NCBI GenBank assembly: GCA_015067705.1
Contig: SVLW01000001.1
Coordinates: 72,653-136,652 of the forward strand
DNA: 64,000 bases
Source: Oscillospiraceae bacterium
GTDB taxonomy: Bacteria; Bacillota; Clostridia; Oscillospirales; QAMX01
Direction: 5' to 3'
Both the position numbers and the translations under genes were made by a program. Positions within the stretch are counted from its first letter, which is position 1. Each line of letters begins with the position of its first letter. Below are positions 16,464 to 25,848 of this stretch, piece by piece. Below the pieces are notes generated by a model that was not told where the DNA came from, ran no database searches, and worked only from the letters and a program-made list of their open reading frames with translations.

Positions 16464-16855
16464 CAGAGCATCCCTCCGATCAGTTCCAATACTGCCTCTG
16501 CCAGAGGCAGCGCCGCCAACAGGCAGGCCGTCACGCCCAGAAGCTCCACCTTTTCCGCCAGTGCGTTTTGGCCCGCATCCCGGCACAGGGCGGCGGAGAG
16601 GCGACTGATGACCGAGATGCCCGCCGCCTTGTAAAGCGGCGTCAGCAGGGCATCCCCGGCGGGAAACGCGGCAGCCAGCGCCGCAACACGATCCATGGCG
16701 GCGCCGATTTTCTCCGCCGCCGCCAGAAGCAGCAGCAGCGAACAGGCCGCCGCCGTGAGGAAGGCGTATTCCGGCGTATGCTTTTTCAGGATCAGGGCCA
16801 GCATCGCCCCGCAGAGCGCCAGGGCGCAGAGTTTTCCCATCCATTCCATCTTCAA
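16463..16855 (-). CDS. spoIIIAD: Stage III sporulation protein AD
   Basis: Small polytopic membrane protein, 130 aa, with about four hydrophobic helices and the KKHTPEYAFLTAAA and ISVISRLSAALCRDAGQNALA segments of the family (the latter corresponds to the conserved I-x-x-F-x-x-x-I-C-x-D-x-G-E pattern). It overlaps spoIIIAC by ATGA and spoIIIAE by one base. Confidence 0.92.
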   Translation of the reverse strand: MKMEWMGKLCALALCGAMLALILKKHTPEYAFLTAAACSLLLLLAAAEKIGAAMDRVAALAAAFPAGDALLTPLYKAAGISVISRLSAALCRDAGQNALAEKVELLGVTACLLAALPLAEAVLELIGGML

Positions 16856-17046
16856 AACCCAAAGGTCTGTTTCACCACGGCAAACAGCCGCTCGATCTCG
16901 CCGATTAGGATCATCAGCACGACGATCACCCCGGCCAGCGTGGTCATCATGGCCTGTTCCTCCCGACCGGAGCGCACCAGCAGTTGGTTCAGCACCGCCA
17001 CCACGATGCCGATGGCCGCGATTTTGAAGATCAGATCCACTTCCAT
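16852..17046 (-). CDS. spoIIIAC: Stage III sporulation protein AC
   Basis: 64-aa membrane protein with two helices (about 4-22 and 33-50), containing DLIFKIAAIGI and a conserved GREEQAMMTTLAGVIVVL stretch. AAGGAG lies 8 nt before the ATG. It is much shorter than the raw open frame, whose extra N-terminus has no family match. Its stop overlaps the spoIIIAD start. Confidence 0.93.
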   Translation of the reverse strand: MEVDLIFKIAAIGIVVAVLNQLLVRSGREEQAMMTTLAGVIVVLMILIGEIERLFAVVKQTFGF

Positions 17047-17062
17047 ATCGATCTCTCCTTCG

Positions 17063-17575
17063 TCAAATGAGGCATACCGCCGCGAGAATCCCGCCCGCCA
17101 CGCCCAATCTGCGCCAGAGCTGTCCGTCCCGGGCAGAAAGCGCGTCGGCCCGGCGATACTCCTCCTCCAGTGCTGCGCAGGCGGCGTCGATGGCGGCGCA
17201 CTCCGCCGCCGCATCATAACAGCCCAGTGCCGTACCCAGATGGATCAACTGCTCCCGGGCAGGAGAAGGCGGAAACGCCGCTTCCGCGTGCATACGCCAG
17301 AGGACGGAGAGCGGTTCCTCCGTTCCCGCGTCCAGAGCTGCGGCCAGCGCCGCAAAGAAGGCGCGGCAGACGCCGGACTCCTGAGAAAGGCTGCGGAACA
17401 GCTCCGGCATAGGGGTCAGGCGCTGGGCAATCTCGCGCCGCATTGAGGCGAGACAGCGCAGCATCTCCTCACATTCCCGCACCCGGCGGGCATAGACCCG
17501 TGCCCGGGCCATGCCCAGAAGCGTCCCCGCCGTCACCACACAGGCGGCGCCCAGAAACTTGGTCATCAGGATCAT
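17063..17575 (-). CDS. spoIIIAB: Stage III sporulation protein AB
   Basis: 170-aa protein with hydrophobic segments at both ends (about 4-22 and 155-170) and an alpha-helical middle resembling the GspF-like fold of SpoIIIAB. Family-typical features are the early LLGMARARVYARRVRECEEM region and LGxxDxxxE-like GTALGCYDAAAE. The start overlaps the spoIIIAA stop (ATGA); spoIIIAC follows after 16 bp. Confidence 0.9.
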   Translation of the reverse strand: MILMTKFLGAACVVTAGTLLGMARARVYARRVRECEEMLRCLASMRREIAQRLTPMPELFRSLSQESGVCRAFFAALAAALDAGTEEPLSVLWRMHAEAAFPPSPAREQLIHLGTALGCYDAAAECAAIDAACAALEEEYRRADALSARDGQLWRRLGVAGGILAAVCLI

Positions 17576-18468
17576 GACGCCTCCTCCACCCGGTATCGCC
17601 GCACGCCATCCTCCACGGTGATCACCACCACCCGCGGAAAAAGCCGCCGCGCCGCCAATGGCGCGAAGAGCGGCCGTGCGGCCGCCTCCCCGTAAGCGGC
17701 GGCGTGCATTGTGGCCAGCAGGGCCGTGCCGCAGTCGGCGATCTGTTCCGCCGCCCGGATATCGCCTGGGGCGCTGATCTCGTCAAGAGCAATCACCTGG
17801 GGGGTCATGGCCCGCAGAAGCAGCGTGGCGGCCTGAGCCTTTGGCATACCGGTGAGCACATCCGTCCGGGGACCCAGGGAAAACCCCGGCATCCCGCCGG
17901 ACATTCCGGCAATCTCGCCCCGCTCATCCGCCACGGATACCCGATATCCCCGGCAGGACAACCCACGGATCAGATCCCGCAGCAGCGTAGTCTTTCCCAC
18001 GCCCGGCGGGGAGAGCAGCAGCGTATTCCGGAACCCCTCCCGGCACAGCCTGTCCAGAATCGGCAGGGCGATGCCGGGATGATCCCGCGCCACTCGAATC
18101 GCCAGAGAGGACACTTCCCGCATGGTGACGATCTCCCCGTGTTCCATGGCCGCCATGCCGCATACGCCAATGCGGCAGCCGCCGGGCGCCGGGAGAAATC
18201 CCTGCCGCAGGCTGTCCGCCGCGGCATGATAGGAGGATGCGGTGGCCCGTTCGAGTACCTGCCGCAAAAGCGGCGGCGTCACAGGAGGGAGACCCGAAAG
18301 CGGCGTTTCTCCCAGTATCGTGCTCAGTGCCGCGGCCTGTCCCGCACGCAGGCGGATCTCCTCCACCGGGTGCGTCGTCCGCTCCGCCAGTACCGCCGCC
18401 CGGTAGGGCGCGGGCAGCAGTGCCGCCGCCCGGGACAGAGCCTCGTCCCGATGATGTGCGTCCTGCAT
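17572..18468 (-). CDS. spoIIIAA: Stage III sporulation protein AA (ATPase)
   Basis: Secretion-type ATPase of 298 aa, which may energise the SpoIIIA channel from the mother-cell side. The Walker A motif LSPPGVGKTTLLRDL is at about 153-167; VSVADERGEIAG and the Walker B-like VIALDEIS (about 225) follow. The ATG at 18468 has AGGAGG 7 nt upstream. It heads an unbroken eight-gene operon and is preceded by a candidate sigma-E promoter. Confidence 0.95.
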   Translation of the reverse strand: MQDAHHRDEALSRAAALLPAPYRAAVLAERTTHPVEEIRLRAGQAAALSTILGETPLSGLPPVTPPLLRQVLERATASSYHAAADSLRQGFLPAPGGCRIGVCGMAAMEHGEIVTMREVSSLAIRVARDHPGIALPILDRLCREGFRNTLLLSPPGVGKTTLLRDLIRGLSCRGYRVSVADERGEIAGMSGGMPGFSLGPRTDVLTGMPKAQAATLLLRAMTPQVIALDEISAPGDIRAAEQIADCGTALLATMHAAAYGEAAARPLFAPLAARRLFPRVVVITVEDGVRRYRVEEAS

Positions 18469-18494
18469 TGGCTCCCCTCCTCTCCGTATGCCCC

Positions 18495-18523
18495 ATTCTA
18501 TGGGCGGAGCGGCGCAGATATGC
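18495..18523 (-). promoter_or_regulatory. Candidate sigma-E promoter of spoIIIAA-AH
   Basis: Minus-strand GCATATC (18523-18517), a 14-bp spacer and CATAGAAT (18502-18495) fit the Bacillus sigma-E pattern (KMATATT and CATACAHT). It lies 27 bp before spoIIIAA, which is known to be sigma-E controlled in Bacillus subtilis. Confidence 0.7.
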
Positions 18524-18532
18524 ATGACGGAA

Positions 18533-18561
18533 TTGCGTTTCGCCGCGGGCTGTGCTATACT
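18533..18561 (+). promoter_or_regulatory. Sigma-A-type promoter of thiN
   Basis: TTGCGT (18533-18538), 17 bp, TATACT (18556-18561), 38 bp before the start. Confidence 0.65.
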
Positions 18562-18598
18562 GAATGGCAGGATACGGAAAGTGGTGAGTACATTGTCG

Positions 18599-19234
18599 AT
18601 GGGAAAACGCTGCCTGATCTTTGGCGCAGGCGATTTCGAAGGACTATACGGCCCTGTGCGGGAGGATGATTTCCTCATTGCGGCGGACGGCGGCTATCGG
18701 TACGCCGTGGAGCAGGGACTTTTTCCCCATCTGGTGCTGGGGGATTTTGATTCTCTGGGCAGTGTGCCGCAGCATCCGCATGTGGTGCAGGTACCCGTTG
18801 AGAAGGACGACACCGACATGATGCTGGCGGTGAAGCTGGCGCTGGAGCGCGGGTATCGTCATATGGTGCTCTATGGAGGCCTGGGCGGTGCGCGAATCGA
18901 CCATACGCTGGCCAATCTCCAGACGCTTCTCTATGCCGCAAGACGCGGCGCCGCGGCATATCTGGTGGGTCGGGGCGCGGTGATCACCGCGGTATCGGGT
19001 GGAACGCTTTCGTTCCCGTCGGGTTTCGCCGGGTATCTCTCCGTCTTTGCCATGGGCCCGGACGCGGAGGGCGTAACGCTGCGGGGGCTCAAGTACGAAC
19101 TTCATAACGGCAGTCTCAGTGCCGGATTCCCCCTGGGGGTCAGCAATGAGTTCACCGGCCGCGCGGCGGAGATCTCTGTGGCCCAGGGCGATCTGCTTGT
19201 GACCTGGAGCCTTGAGAATCCCGTTATTTTCTAA
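18599..19234 (+). CDS. thiN: Thiamine diphosphokinase
   Basis: Cytoplasmic enzyme that transfers diphosphate from ATP to thiamine, giving thiamine diphosphate, the cofactor that transketolase at 42-44 kb requires. At 211 aa it has the usual length. The N-terminal catalytic domain shows AADGGYRY (about 29-36), GDFDSLG (about 51) and EKDDTDMMLA (about 71); the C-terminal beta domain binds thiamine. The ATG at 18599 is preferred; a TTG six bases earlier is possible. It is transcribed away from spoIIIAA. Confidence 0.93.
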   Translation: MGKRCLIFGAGDFEGLYGPVREDDFLIAADGGYRYAVEQGLFPHLVLGDFDSLGSVPQHPHVVQVPVEKDDTDMMLAVKLALERGYRHMVLYGGLGGARIDHTLANLQTLLYAARRGAAAYLVGRGAVITAVSGGTLSFPSGFAGYLSVFAMGPDAEGVTLRGLKYELHNGSLSAGFPLGVSNEFTGRAAEISVAQGDLLVTWSLENPVIF

Positions 19235-19244
19235 AAATGCAAAA

Positions 19245-19279
19245 AACCACCCCGGAATCCAACCGATTCCGGGGTGGTT
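19245..19279. terminator. Bidirectional terminator
   Basis: A 15-bp stem (AACCACCCCGGAATC and complement) lies between convergent thiN and the DUF4364 gene. Confidence 0.9.
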
Positions 19280-19282
19280 CGT

Positions 19283-19849
19283 TTATTCTTCGATTTCGTC
19301 CTCTTCAAAAGCACCGTACTGATTCAGCAGGACGCAGATCATGCCGTCGTACATTTCCTCCGCGTGGGCGCGGAAGTTTTTCTCGAAAAGCTGTGCCTGG
19401 GCTTCGTTGGGCACCATGATCTCAAAGGAGAAAACCGGGGTTTTATCATCCATCAGGGCCAGACGCACCGCCATAGTGCCGTCCTCCCGGGTGAAATGAC
19501 CGGCGGAAATCACGGAGCGGCGGCGGATGCGGGCAAACACCCGGGCGGCAGAGCGCCCCGCCTCCAATCGTACCGAAGAGGGAATGCGGCGGGAGAATGC
19601 CTCCGCCGCCTGATGACCGGTTTCTGTGAGAAGATAGCGTTTTTCGCCCGCCTCCTCCGTCACCTGAATATGTCCCAACCGGATCAGCTCTGCCATGGCG
19701 TCGGAAAACTCAAAGTATCCGAAGCCGCCGTCGCAGATGGCCATGTCGGCCAGATCCTCATAGCGGATGGACGATTTTAAGAAGGTCATCACATATAAAA
19801 TCAGGTATTCGATCTCATTTTTTTCGCGGATCAGGCCGATTCGTTTCAT
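19283..19849 (-). CDS. DUF4364 family protein (winged-helix)
   Basis: 188-aa cytoplasmic protein of a Firmicutes family without assigned function. The first 80 residues look like a winged helix (EIEYLILYVMTFL, YEDLADMAICDGGFGYFEF, LLTETGHQAAE) and the rest is a mixed alpha/beta domain with an acidic C-terminus. DNA binding is plausible but not shown. It follows the DivIVA-like gene after 17 bp, so the two form an operon. Confidence 0.75.
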   Translation of the reverse strand: MKRIGLIREKNEIEYLILYVMTFLKSSIRYEDLADMAICDGGFGYFEFSDAMAELIRLGHIQVTEEAGEKRYLLTETGHQAAEAFSRRIPSSVRLEAGRSAARVFARIRRRSVISAGHFTREDGTMAVRLALMDDKTPVFSFEIMVPNEAQAQLFEKNFRAHAEEMYDGMICVLLNQYGAFEEDEIEE

Positions 19850-19866
19850 GCAGGCTGTCCTCCGCG

Positions 19867-20610
19867 TCAGTCATTCAGGCTCTGCAGGATTTCCTCCAGG
19901 CGCGCGATATTGCGGCGCATCTCCTGATAGAGGGAATTGGACTCCACGATGCCGGCCTCGGCGCTCTGGCGGGCGCGCTCAATGCGGCGGCGATAGTCCG
20001 CCACTTCGCCCTGAGGCGCGGTCTTCTGGTTCCGCACGCGGTTCATCAGATCGGCGCTGCCCACGGTGCTGCGGCGGCGGGAGGGATCCACGTCGCGGGA
20101 GGGCTGTGCCTTTTCTGCGGCATCCAGTGCGGCCTTCAATGCCGCAATCTCCTGATCCCGCAGGGCAAGCGTTTCCTCCGCCCGGGCAAGAGCCGCGGGA
20201 TCGGCCGCCGGCACGGCGGCCTGTTCCGCCAGTTTTTCCTGCAGTTCCGCCACCTGGGCGGAAAGGGTTTCATTCGCGGCAGACAGCTCCGCATTGGCGG
20301 ATTTCAGGGTGGTGAGTTCCATTTCCCGCTCGTCCCAGGAATTGCGCATCACAAACACTTCGTTATTCAGTTCCGCGGTCTGGGTGCGCAGATGAGAAAG
20401 CTCCTGCGTCATCTGGGTACGCTCTTCCTCCAGACTGCGGATATGGGCGCTGTAGCGCTCGGCATCGCGGCGGCGGTCGCGGGCCATGCGCTCTATATAA
20501 TTGGTCACATCCTGTCGATGGAAGCCGCGGACCGCGCTGCGGAACAGCTTGCCCACTTCGCCATCGGAGGGCGCCACGTTATTCTCTGCCTGATACTGGG
20601 TATTCTCCAT
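19867..20610 (-). CDS. DivIVA-like coiled-coil protein
   Basis: 247-aa protein whose residues 20-45 (VGKLFRSAVRGFHRQDVTNY) resemble the membrane-targeting N-terminus of DivIVA/GpsB proteins, which recognise curved membrane at the septum. Residues about 45-165 form long heptad coiled coils rich in Glu, Leu and Ala, and the C-terminus is basic and then acidic. A role in cell division or polar organisation is inferred. AAAGGTG precedes the ATG, and a clear promoter lies upstream. Confidence 0.75.
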   Translation of the reverse strand: MENTQYQAENNVAPSDGEVGKLFRSAVRGFHRQDVTNYIERMARDRRRDAERYSAHIRSLEEERTQMTQELSHLRTQTAELNNEVFVMRNSWDEREMELTTLKSANAELSAANETLSAQVAELQEKLAEQAAVPAADPAALARAEETLALRDQEIAALKAALDAAEKAQPSRDVDPSRRRSTVGSADLMNRVRNQKTAPQGEVADYRRRIERARQSAEAGIVESNSLYQEMRRNIARLEEILQSLND

Positions 20611-20665
20611 AAGTCAATCACCTTTCTCTTGCGGGCATTGCCCGCCTATCGGGTCATATAGAAAT

Positions 20666-20694
20666 ATTATATCGTTTTTTTGCGGGTAAGTAAA
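20666..20694 (-). promoter_or_regulatory. Promoter of the DivIVA-like/DUF4364 operon
   Basis: Minus-strand TTTACT (20694-20689), 17 bp, TATAAT (20671-20666), 56 bp before the start. Confidence 0.75.
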
Positions 20695-20736
20695 GGGGAT
20701 TTGGCAGATCGTGGCGAAATATCGAATCATTTCTGC

Positions 20737-22017
<1,281 letters not shown>

Positions 22018-22145
22018 AGGAAACCTCCGATGTTTACCATAACAAGATTTACAATATTTATGTTAACAAGATTATTCTAAACAATTCTATAGGTTACAAT
22101 TTCTTTGTTTACAATAATCTTGTTACCGTAACACTGATAAGAAAC
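22018..22145. repeat. AT-rich region with repeated TAACAAGATT motifs before folC
   Basis: Within a GC-rich neighbourhood this 128-bp stretch is very AT-rich and holds three copies of a TAACAAGATT core, two facing one way and one the other (for example GTTAACAAGATTATTCTAAAC and the complement of GTTTACAATAATCTTGTTACC). It covers the leader and probable promoter of folC. No gene is present. Confidence 0.5.
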
Positions 22146-22147
22146 GC

Positions 22148-22177
22148 TATGGGCGCACGAAATGTGCGCCCATAGAC
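22148..22177 (-). terminator. Terminator of valS
   Basis: A perfect 12-bp stem (CTATGGGCGCAC/GTGCGCCCATAG) with a short loop lies 14 bp after the valS stop; the minus-strand tail CGTTTCTT is weak. Confidence 0.7.
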
Positions 22178-22190
22178 GGTCATACGGATT

Positions 22191-24821
22191 TTACTTGCCC
22201 AGTGCCTTGATGCTCTCGTCGATATTGACGATGAGCTCACGGAGACGCTCGGCCTTGCGGCGCTCCTGCTCCACGATATTGGCGGGAGCCTTGGAGGTGA
22301 AGCCCACGTTATTCAGCTTGCCCTCGGTGCGCTGGAGGTCTGCCTCGGCATTCTTGCGTTCCTTGGCAAGACGTGCCAGCTCGGCCTCGATGTCCACCAG
22401 CTCGCGGAGCGGCAGATACATGGTGGCGGCATCGGTGACGATGATGACCTCGCCGTCGGTGTTTTCGGGGGCCTTATCCACGATCTCCAGTTCGGAGGCG
22501 GAGGCCAGACGCATGATATAAGCGCGGCCTGCCTCGAAGATCGCGGGCTGGGAGGTGGCGATGGTGAGGCGTGCGCGGCGGGACGGGGCAACGCCCATCT
22601 CGGCGCGGCGGTTACGGATGGCGCGGATGGCGGCCATCACGGTCTCCATGGCGGCCTCATCCTCGGCGAAGTTCAGATCCTCACGATACTCCGGCCATGC
22701 GGAAATCATGATGCTCTCGCCTTCGTGGGGCAGAGCCTGCCAAACTTCCTCAGTGATGAAGGGCATGAAGGGATGCAGCAGCTTCAGGGTGTTGGACAGG
22801 ACATAAGCCAGCACACGCTGTGCGCCCTCACGGGCAGCGGCATCTTCCTTATTATTGAGACGGGTCTTGGTCAGCTCAATATACCAGTCGCAGAAGCTGT
22901 CCCAGATGAAGTCATAGAGGTTACCGGCGGCAACGCCCAGCTCATAGGCATCGATGTTACCGGTGACTTCACGGACGAGGGTGTTGAACTTACTGAGAAT
23001 CCAGCGATCCTCCAGCTCCAGCTTTTCAGGCAGCTCCAGATCGTCGATCTCCAGATTCATCAGCACGAAACGGGCTGCATTCCAAATCTTGTTGGCAAAG
23101 TTGCGGTTGGCCTCCACGCGCTCGATATAGAAGCGCATATCGTTGCCGGGGCTGTTGCCGGTGATCAGGGAGAAGCGCAGGGCGTCTGCGCCGTACTGGT
23201 CGATGATCTCCAGGGGATCCACGCCGTTGCCCAGGGACTTGGACATCTTACGGCCCTGGCTGTCACGGACGAGGCCGTGGATCAGGACGGTATCAAAGGG
23301 ACGCTCCTTCATCTGCTCCATACCGGAGAAGATCATACGAGAGACCCAGAAGGTGATGATGTCATAACCGGTGACCAGCACACTGGTGGGATAGAAGTAA
23401 TCAAGCTCGGCGGTCTTTTCCGGCCAGCCCAGCGTGGAGAAGGGCCACAGGGCGGAGGAGAACCAGGTGTCCAGCACGTCCTCATCCTGATGGATATGCT
23501 GAGAGCCGCACTTCGGGCAGGTGTCGATATCGGTGCGGGACACGGTCATCTCGCCGCAGTCGTCGCAGTACCAGGCGGGGATCCGATGGCCCCACCACAG
23601 CTGACGGGAAATGCACCAGTCATGGAGATTTTCCATCCAGCGGATATAGTTCTTGGAAAAACGATCCGGCACGAACTTCAGCTCGCCGGATTCCACCACG
23701 TCAATGGCCGGGCCGGTCAGCGGGCCCATCTTCACAAACCACTGTGCGGAGGTGATGGGTTCCACGGTGGTGCCGCAGCGATAGCACTGGCCCACGTTGT
23801 GGACATGATCCTCGATCTTCACGAGATAGCCCTGCTCCTCGAGATCGGCCACGATGGCCTTGCGGGCCTCATAACGGTCCATGCCGTTATACTTGCCGCC
23901 GTTGATGATCTTGGCGTCGCCGTCCATGATGAGGATCTCCTCGAGATCATGGCGCTTGCCCACTTCAAAGTCGTTGGGGTCGTGGCAGGGCGTGATCTTC
24001 ACGCAGCCGGTACCGAAGTCCTTCTCGACGTACTCATCGGCGATGACAGGGATCTCACGGCCCACCAGCGGCAGGATCAGCTTTTTGCCCACCAGATGGG
24101 TATAGCGCTCGTCCTCGGGATTGACGGCCACGGCGCTGTCGCCCAGCATAGTCTCGGGACGAGTGGTGGCGATGATGACATATTCGCCTTCGCTGTCCTT
24201 CACGGGATAGCGGATGTGCCAGAAATGGCCGGGCTGTTCGGTATATTCGACTTCTGCATCAGAAAGAGCCGTGGTGCAGTTGGGGCACCAGTTGATGATG
24301 CGGCTGCCCTTATAAATCAGGCCCTTTTCGTAGAGGTTCACGAACACCTCACGGACGGCGCGGGACAGGCCCTCGTCCATGGTGAAGCGCTCACGGCGCC
24401 AGTCGCAGGAGGAACCCAAGGTCTTCAGCTGCTGGATAATGCGGTTGCCGTAAAGGGTCTTCCACTCCCAGACTTTCTCTAAGAACTTCTCACGGCCCAG
24501 GTCATAACGGGTCAGGCCGGATTTCCGTAGTTCCTCTTCCACCTTAATCTGGGTGGCGATACCGGCGTGGTCGGTGCCGGGCATCCACAGAGTGGCATAG
24601 CCCTGCATCCGCTTGGTGCGGATCAGGATATCCTGCAGGGTCTCGTCAAAAGCATGGCCCATGTGGAGCTGACCGGTGACATTGGGGGGCGGGATCACGA
24701 TGGTAAAGGGTTTCTTGTTGGGATCGATCTCGGCATTGAAATAGCCCTTGGATTCCCAGGTCTCATAGAGACGTTTTTCGGTCTGTTTCGGGTCATAGAC
24801 CTTGGGCAGTTCTCTCTTCAT
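22191..24821 (-). CDS. valS: Valyl-tRNA synthetase
   Basis: Class I synthetase that charges tRNA-Val in the cytoplasm; 876 aa. The HIGH-type motif reads [13 protein letters not shown] (about 45-57) and the KMSKS loop is [11 protein letters not shown] (about 520). The editing domain contains [17 protein letters not shown], a zinc-like CxxC pair occurs in CDDCGEM and CPKCGS, and the C-terminal coiled coil ends the protein. It lies 15 bp after a GNAT gene and is controlled with it by the T-box leader further upstream. Confidence 0.97.
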   Translation of the reverse strand: MKRELPKVYDPKQTEKRLYETWESKGYFNAEIDPNKKPFTIVIPPPNVTGQLHMGHAFDETLQDILIRTKRMQGYATLWMPGTDHAGIATQIKVEEELRKSGLTRYDLGREKFLEKVWEWKTLYGNRIIQQLKTLGSSCDWRRERFTMDEGLSRAVREVFVNLYEKGLIYKGSRIINWCPNCTTALSDAEVEYTEQPGHFWHIRYPVKDSEGEYVIIATTRPETMLGDSAVAVNPEDERYTHLVGKKLILPLVGREIPVIADEYVEKDFGTGCVKITPCHDPNDFEVGKRHDLEEILIMDGDAKIINGGKYNGMDRYEARKAIVADLEEQGYLVKIEDHVHNVGQCYRCGTTVEPITSAQWFVKMGPLTGPAIDVVESGELKFVPDRFSKNYIRWMENLHDWCISRQLWWGHRIPAWYCDDCGEMTVSRTDIDTCPKCGSQHIHQDEDVLDTWFSSALWPFSTLGWPEKTAELDYFYPTSVLVTGYDIITFWVSRMIFSGMEQMKERPFDTVLIHGLVRDSQGRKMSKSLGNGVDPLEIIDQYGADALRFSLITGNSPGNDMRFYIERVEANRNFANKIWNAARFVLMNLEIDDLELPEKLELEDRWILSKFNTLVREVTGNIDAYELGVAAGNLYDFIWDSFCDWYIELTKTRLNNKEDAAAREGAQRVLAYVLSNTLKLLHPFMPFITEEVWQALPHEGESIMISAWPEYREDLNFAEDEAAMETVMAAIRAIRNRRAEMGVAPSRRARLTIATSQPAIFEAGRAYIMRLASASELEIVDKAPENTDGEVIIVTDAATMYLPLRELVDIEAELARLAKERKNAEADLQRTEGKLNNVGFTSKAPANIVEQERRKAERLRELIVNIDESIKALGK

Positions 24822-24836
24822 AGTGTCTTTTCTCCT

Positions 24837-25388
24837 TTATATCCTGTTGAGTCTCATCATACGAATTTCGTCATGGAAGGTACCGTCCGTAAAGCGAATG
24901 GCATCGGGCAGTGTGGCAACGACGCGGAAGCCCATCTTTTCATAAAGTGCTCTGGCGCGGACATTTTCCGCCACCACGTCCAGTTCGGTCTGGCGCACGC
25001 CCCGGCGCTCCGCTTCTGCCAGAAGCTCTCCAAGCAGCGCGGTGCCGATCCCGAGTCCCCAGAATTTCTTTTTCAGCGCGATGGCGATACTGGAGCGGTG
25101 GGCGACTTTCCATTTGCCCTGGAAATTGATCTGGCAGTTTCCGGCGATCTCTCCCTCCACCTCCGCCACCAGGCAAAGATCCTGCGGCGACTGTACCAGC
25201 CGCTCAATGTAGGAAATCTCCTGCTCCATGGTGGGGAAAGGCTCCAACGACGTCCAGAGAATGTACTCGCTTTCTCCTGCGATCGTCTTCAGATAGTCGA
25301 TCAGCGCCCCGGCGTCCTCTGCCCGCGGCGCGCGCAGGATGCAGGTTCTGCCATCCCGCAGAAGGACTTCTTTTGCTGTAAAGTTCAT
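24837..25388 (-). CDS. GNAT-family N-acetyltransferase
   Basis: Cytoplasmic acetyl-CoA-dependent acetyltransferase of 183 aa. The acetyl-CoA loop reads KKFWGLGIGTALLGE (about 109-123), followed by the family helix ENVRARALYEKMGF (about 143-156). It resembles small-molecule or ribosomal-protein acetyltransferases; the substrate is not evident. It is the first gene after the T-box leader and precedes valS by 15 bp, so its expression should respond to uncharged tRNA-Val. AAAGGAG precedes the ATG. Confidence 0.85.
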   Translation of the reverse strand: MNFTAKEVLLRDGRTCILRAPRAEDAGALIDYLKTIAGESEYILWTSLEPFPTMEQEISYIERLVQSPQDLCLVAEVEGEIAGNCQINFQGKWKVAHRSSIAIALKKKFWGLGIGTALLGELLAEAERRGVRQTELDVVAENVRARALYEKMGFRVVATLPDAIRFTDGTFHDEIRMMRLNRI

Positions 25389-25430
25389 CGTGTCAGTCTC
25401 CTTTCATTGCCGGGCAGGCAAATGAGAAAC

Positions 25431-25705
25431 AAAAAACCTTCGCCCCGATCACAGGGCGAAGGCATTCTTCGCGGTACCACCTGATTTGAACGCAGATTGC
25501 GTCCCACTCAAACGAAGCACTATCATGCTTCTGCCCCGATAACGGTGGGCATCCGGCAGAGTCTACTGACCAAATGGCGTTCGGTCTGCGGCTCCAAGGC
25601 TACCTTCACGCTTCCCCTCACGAGGTCTTACACCAAACGACCCCTCTCTCGGCTTCCGGAAAACGCTACTCCTCCTCATCAACGCCTGCACGATTTGAAC
25701 TTTTC
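25431..25705 (-). promoter_or_regulatory. T-box leader, probable valine specifier GUA
   Basis: A tRNA-sensing attenuator. The T-box sequence AGGTGGTACCGCG (minus strand, 25482-25470) pairs with the tRNA acceptor end in the antiterminator, and the competing terminator with CCTTCGCC stem and six T lies at 25462-25431. In the 3' side of stem I the segment GAAGGTAGCCTTGGAGC aligns with the usual specifier loop and places GTA, a valine codon, at 25603-25601. This agrees with valS downstream. The leader fills most of the gap between GNAT and the next gene. Confidence 0.88.
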
Positions 25706-25708
25706 TTT

Positions 25709-25737
25709 ATTATATGCGACGGCATTCTTCTTGTCAA
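25709..25737 (-). promoter_or_regulatory. Consensus promoter of the T-box/GNAT/valS operon
   Basis: Minus-strand TTGACA (25737-25732), a 17-bp spacer and TATAAT (25714-25709): a perfect sigma-A consensus. Confidence 0.92.
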
Positions 25738-25848
25738 GTATCAATTTCCACCAGAATGCATCCATTATCCCGCGCATTCTTGCGCTTTTCATAAAAGCAT
25801 ATTATAATAAGAACCAGATTCCCATTCTTTCAAATGCGAGGAACCATC

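Noticed and set aside
15372-16862. Long 496-codon reading of spoIIIAE
   Set aside because: The extra 133 N-terminal residues run through spoIIIAD in another frame; the ATG overlapping the spoIIIAD stop with GGAGGG upstream is the natural start.
16004-17446. 480-codon plus-strand frame over spoIIIAE-AB
   Set aside because: Antisense shadow of an intact, ordered sporulation operon; the translation is Pro/Arg-rich low complexity.
22725-24482. 585-codon open frame on the plus strand across valS
   Set aside because: It is fully antisense to a gene with intact class I synthetase motifs; GC-rich codon bias creates long antisense frames here. It has no ribosome site or family resemblance.
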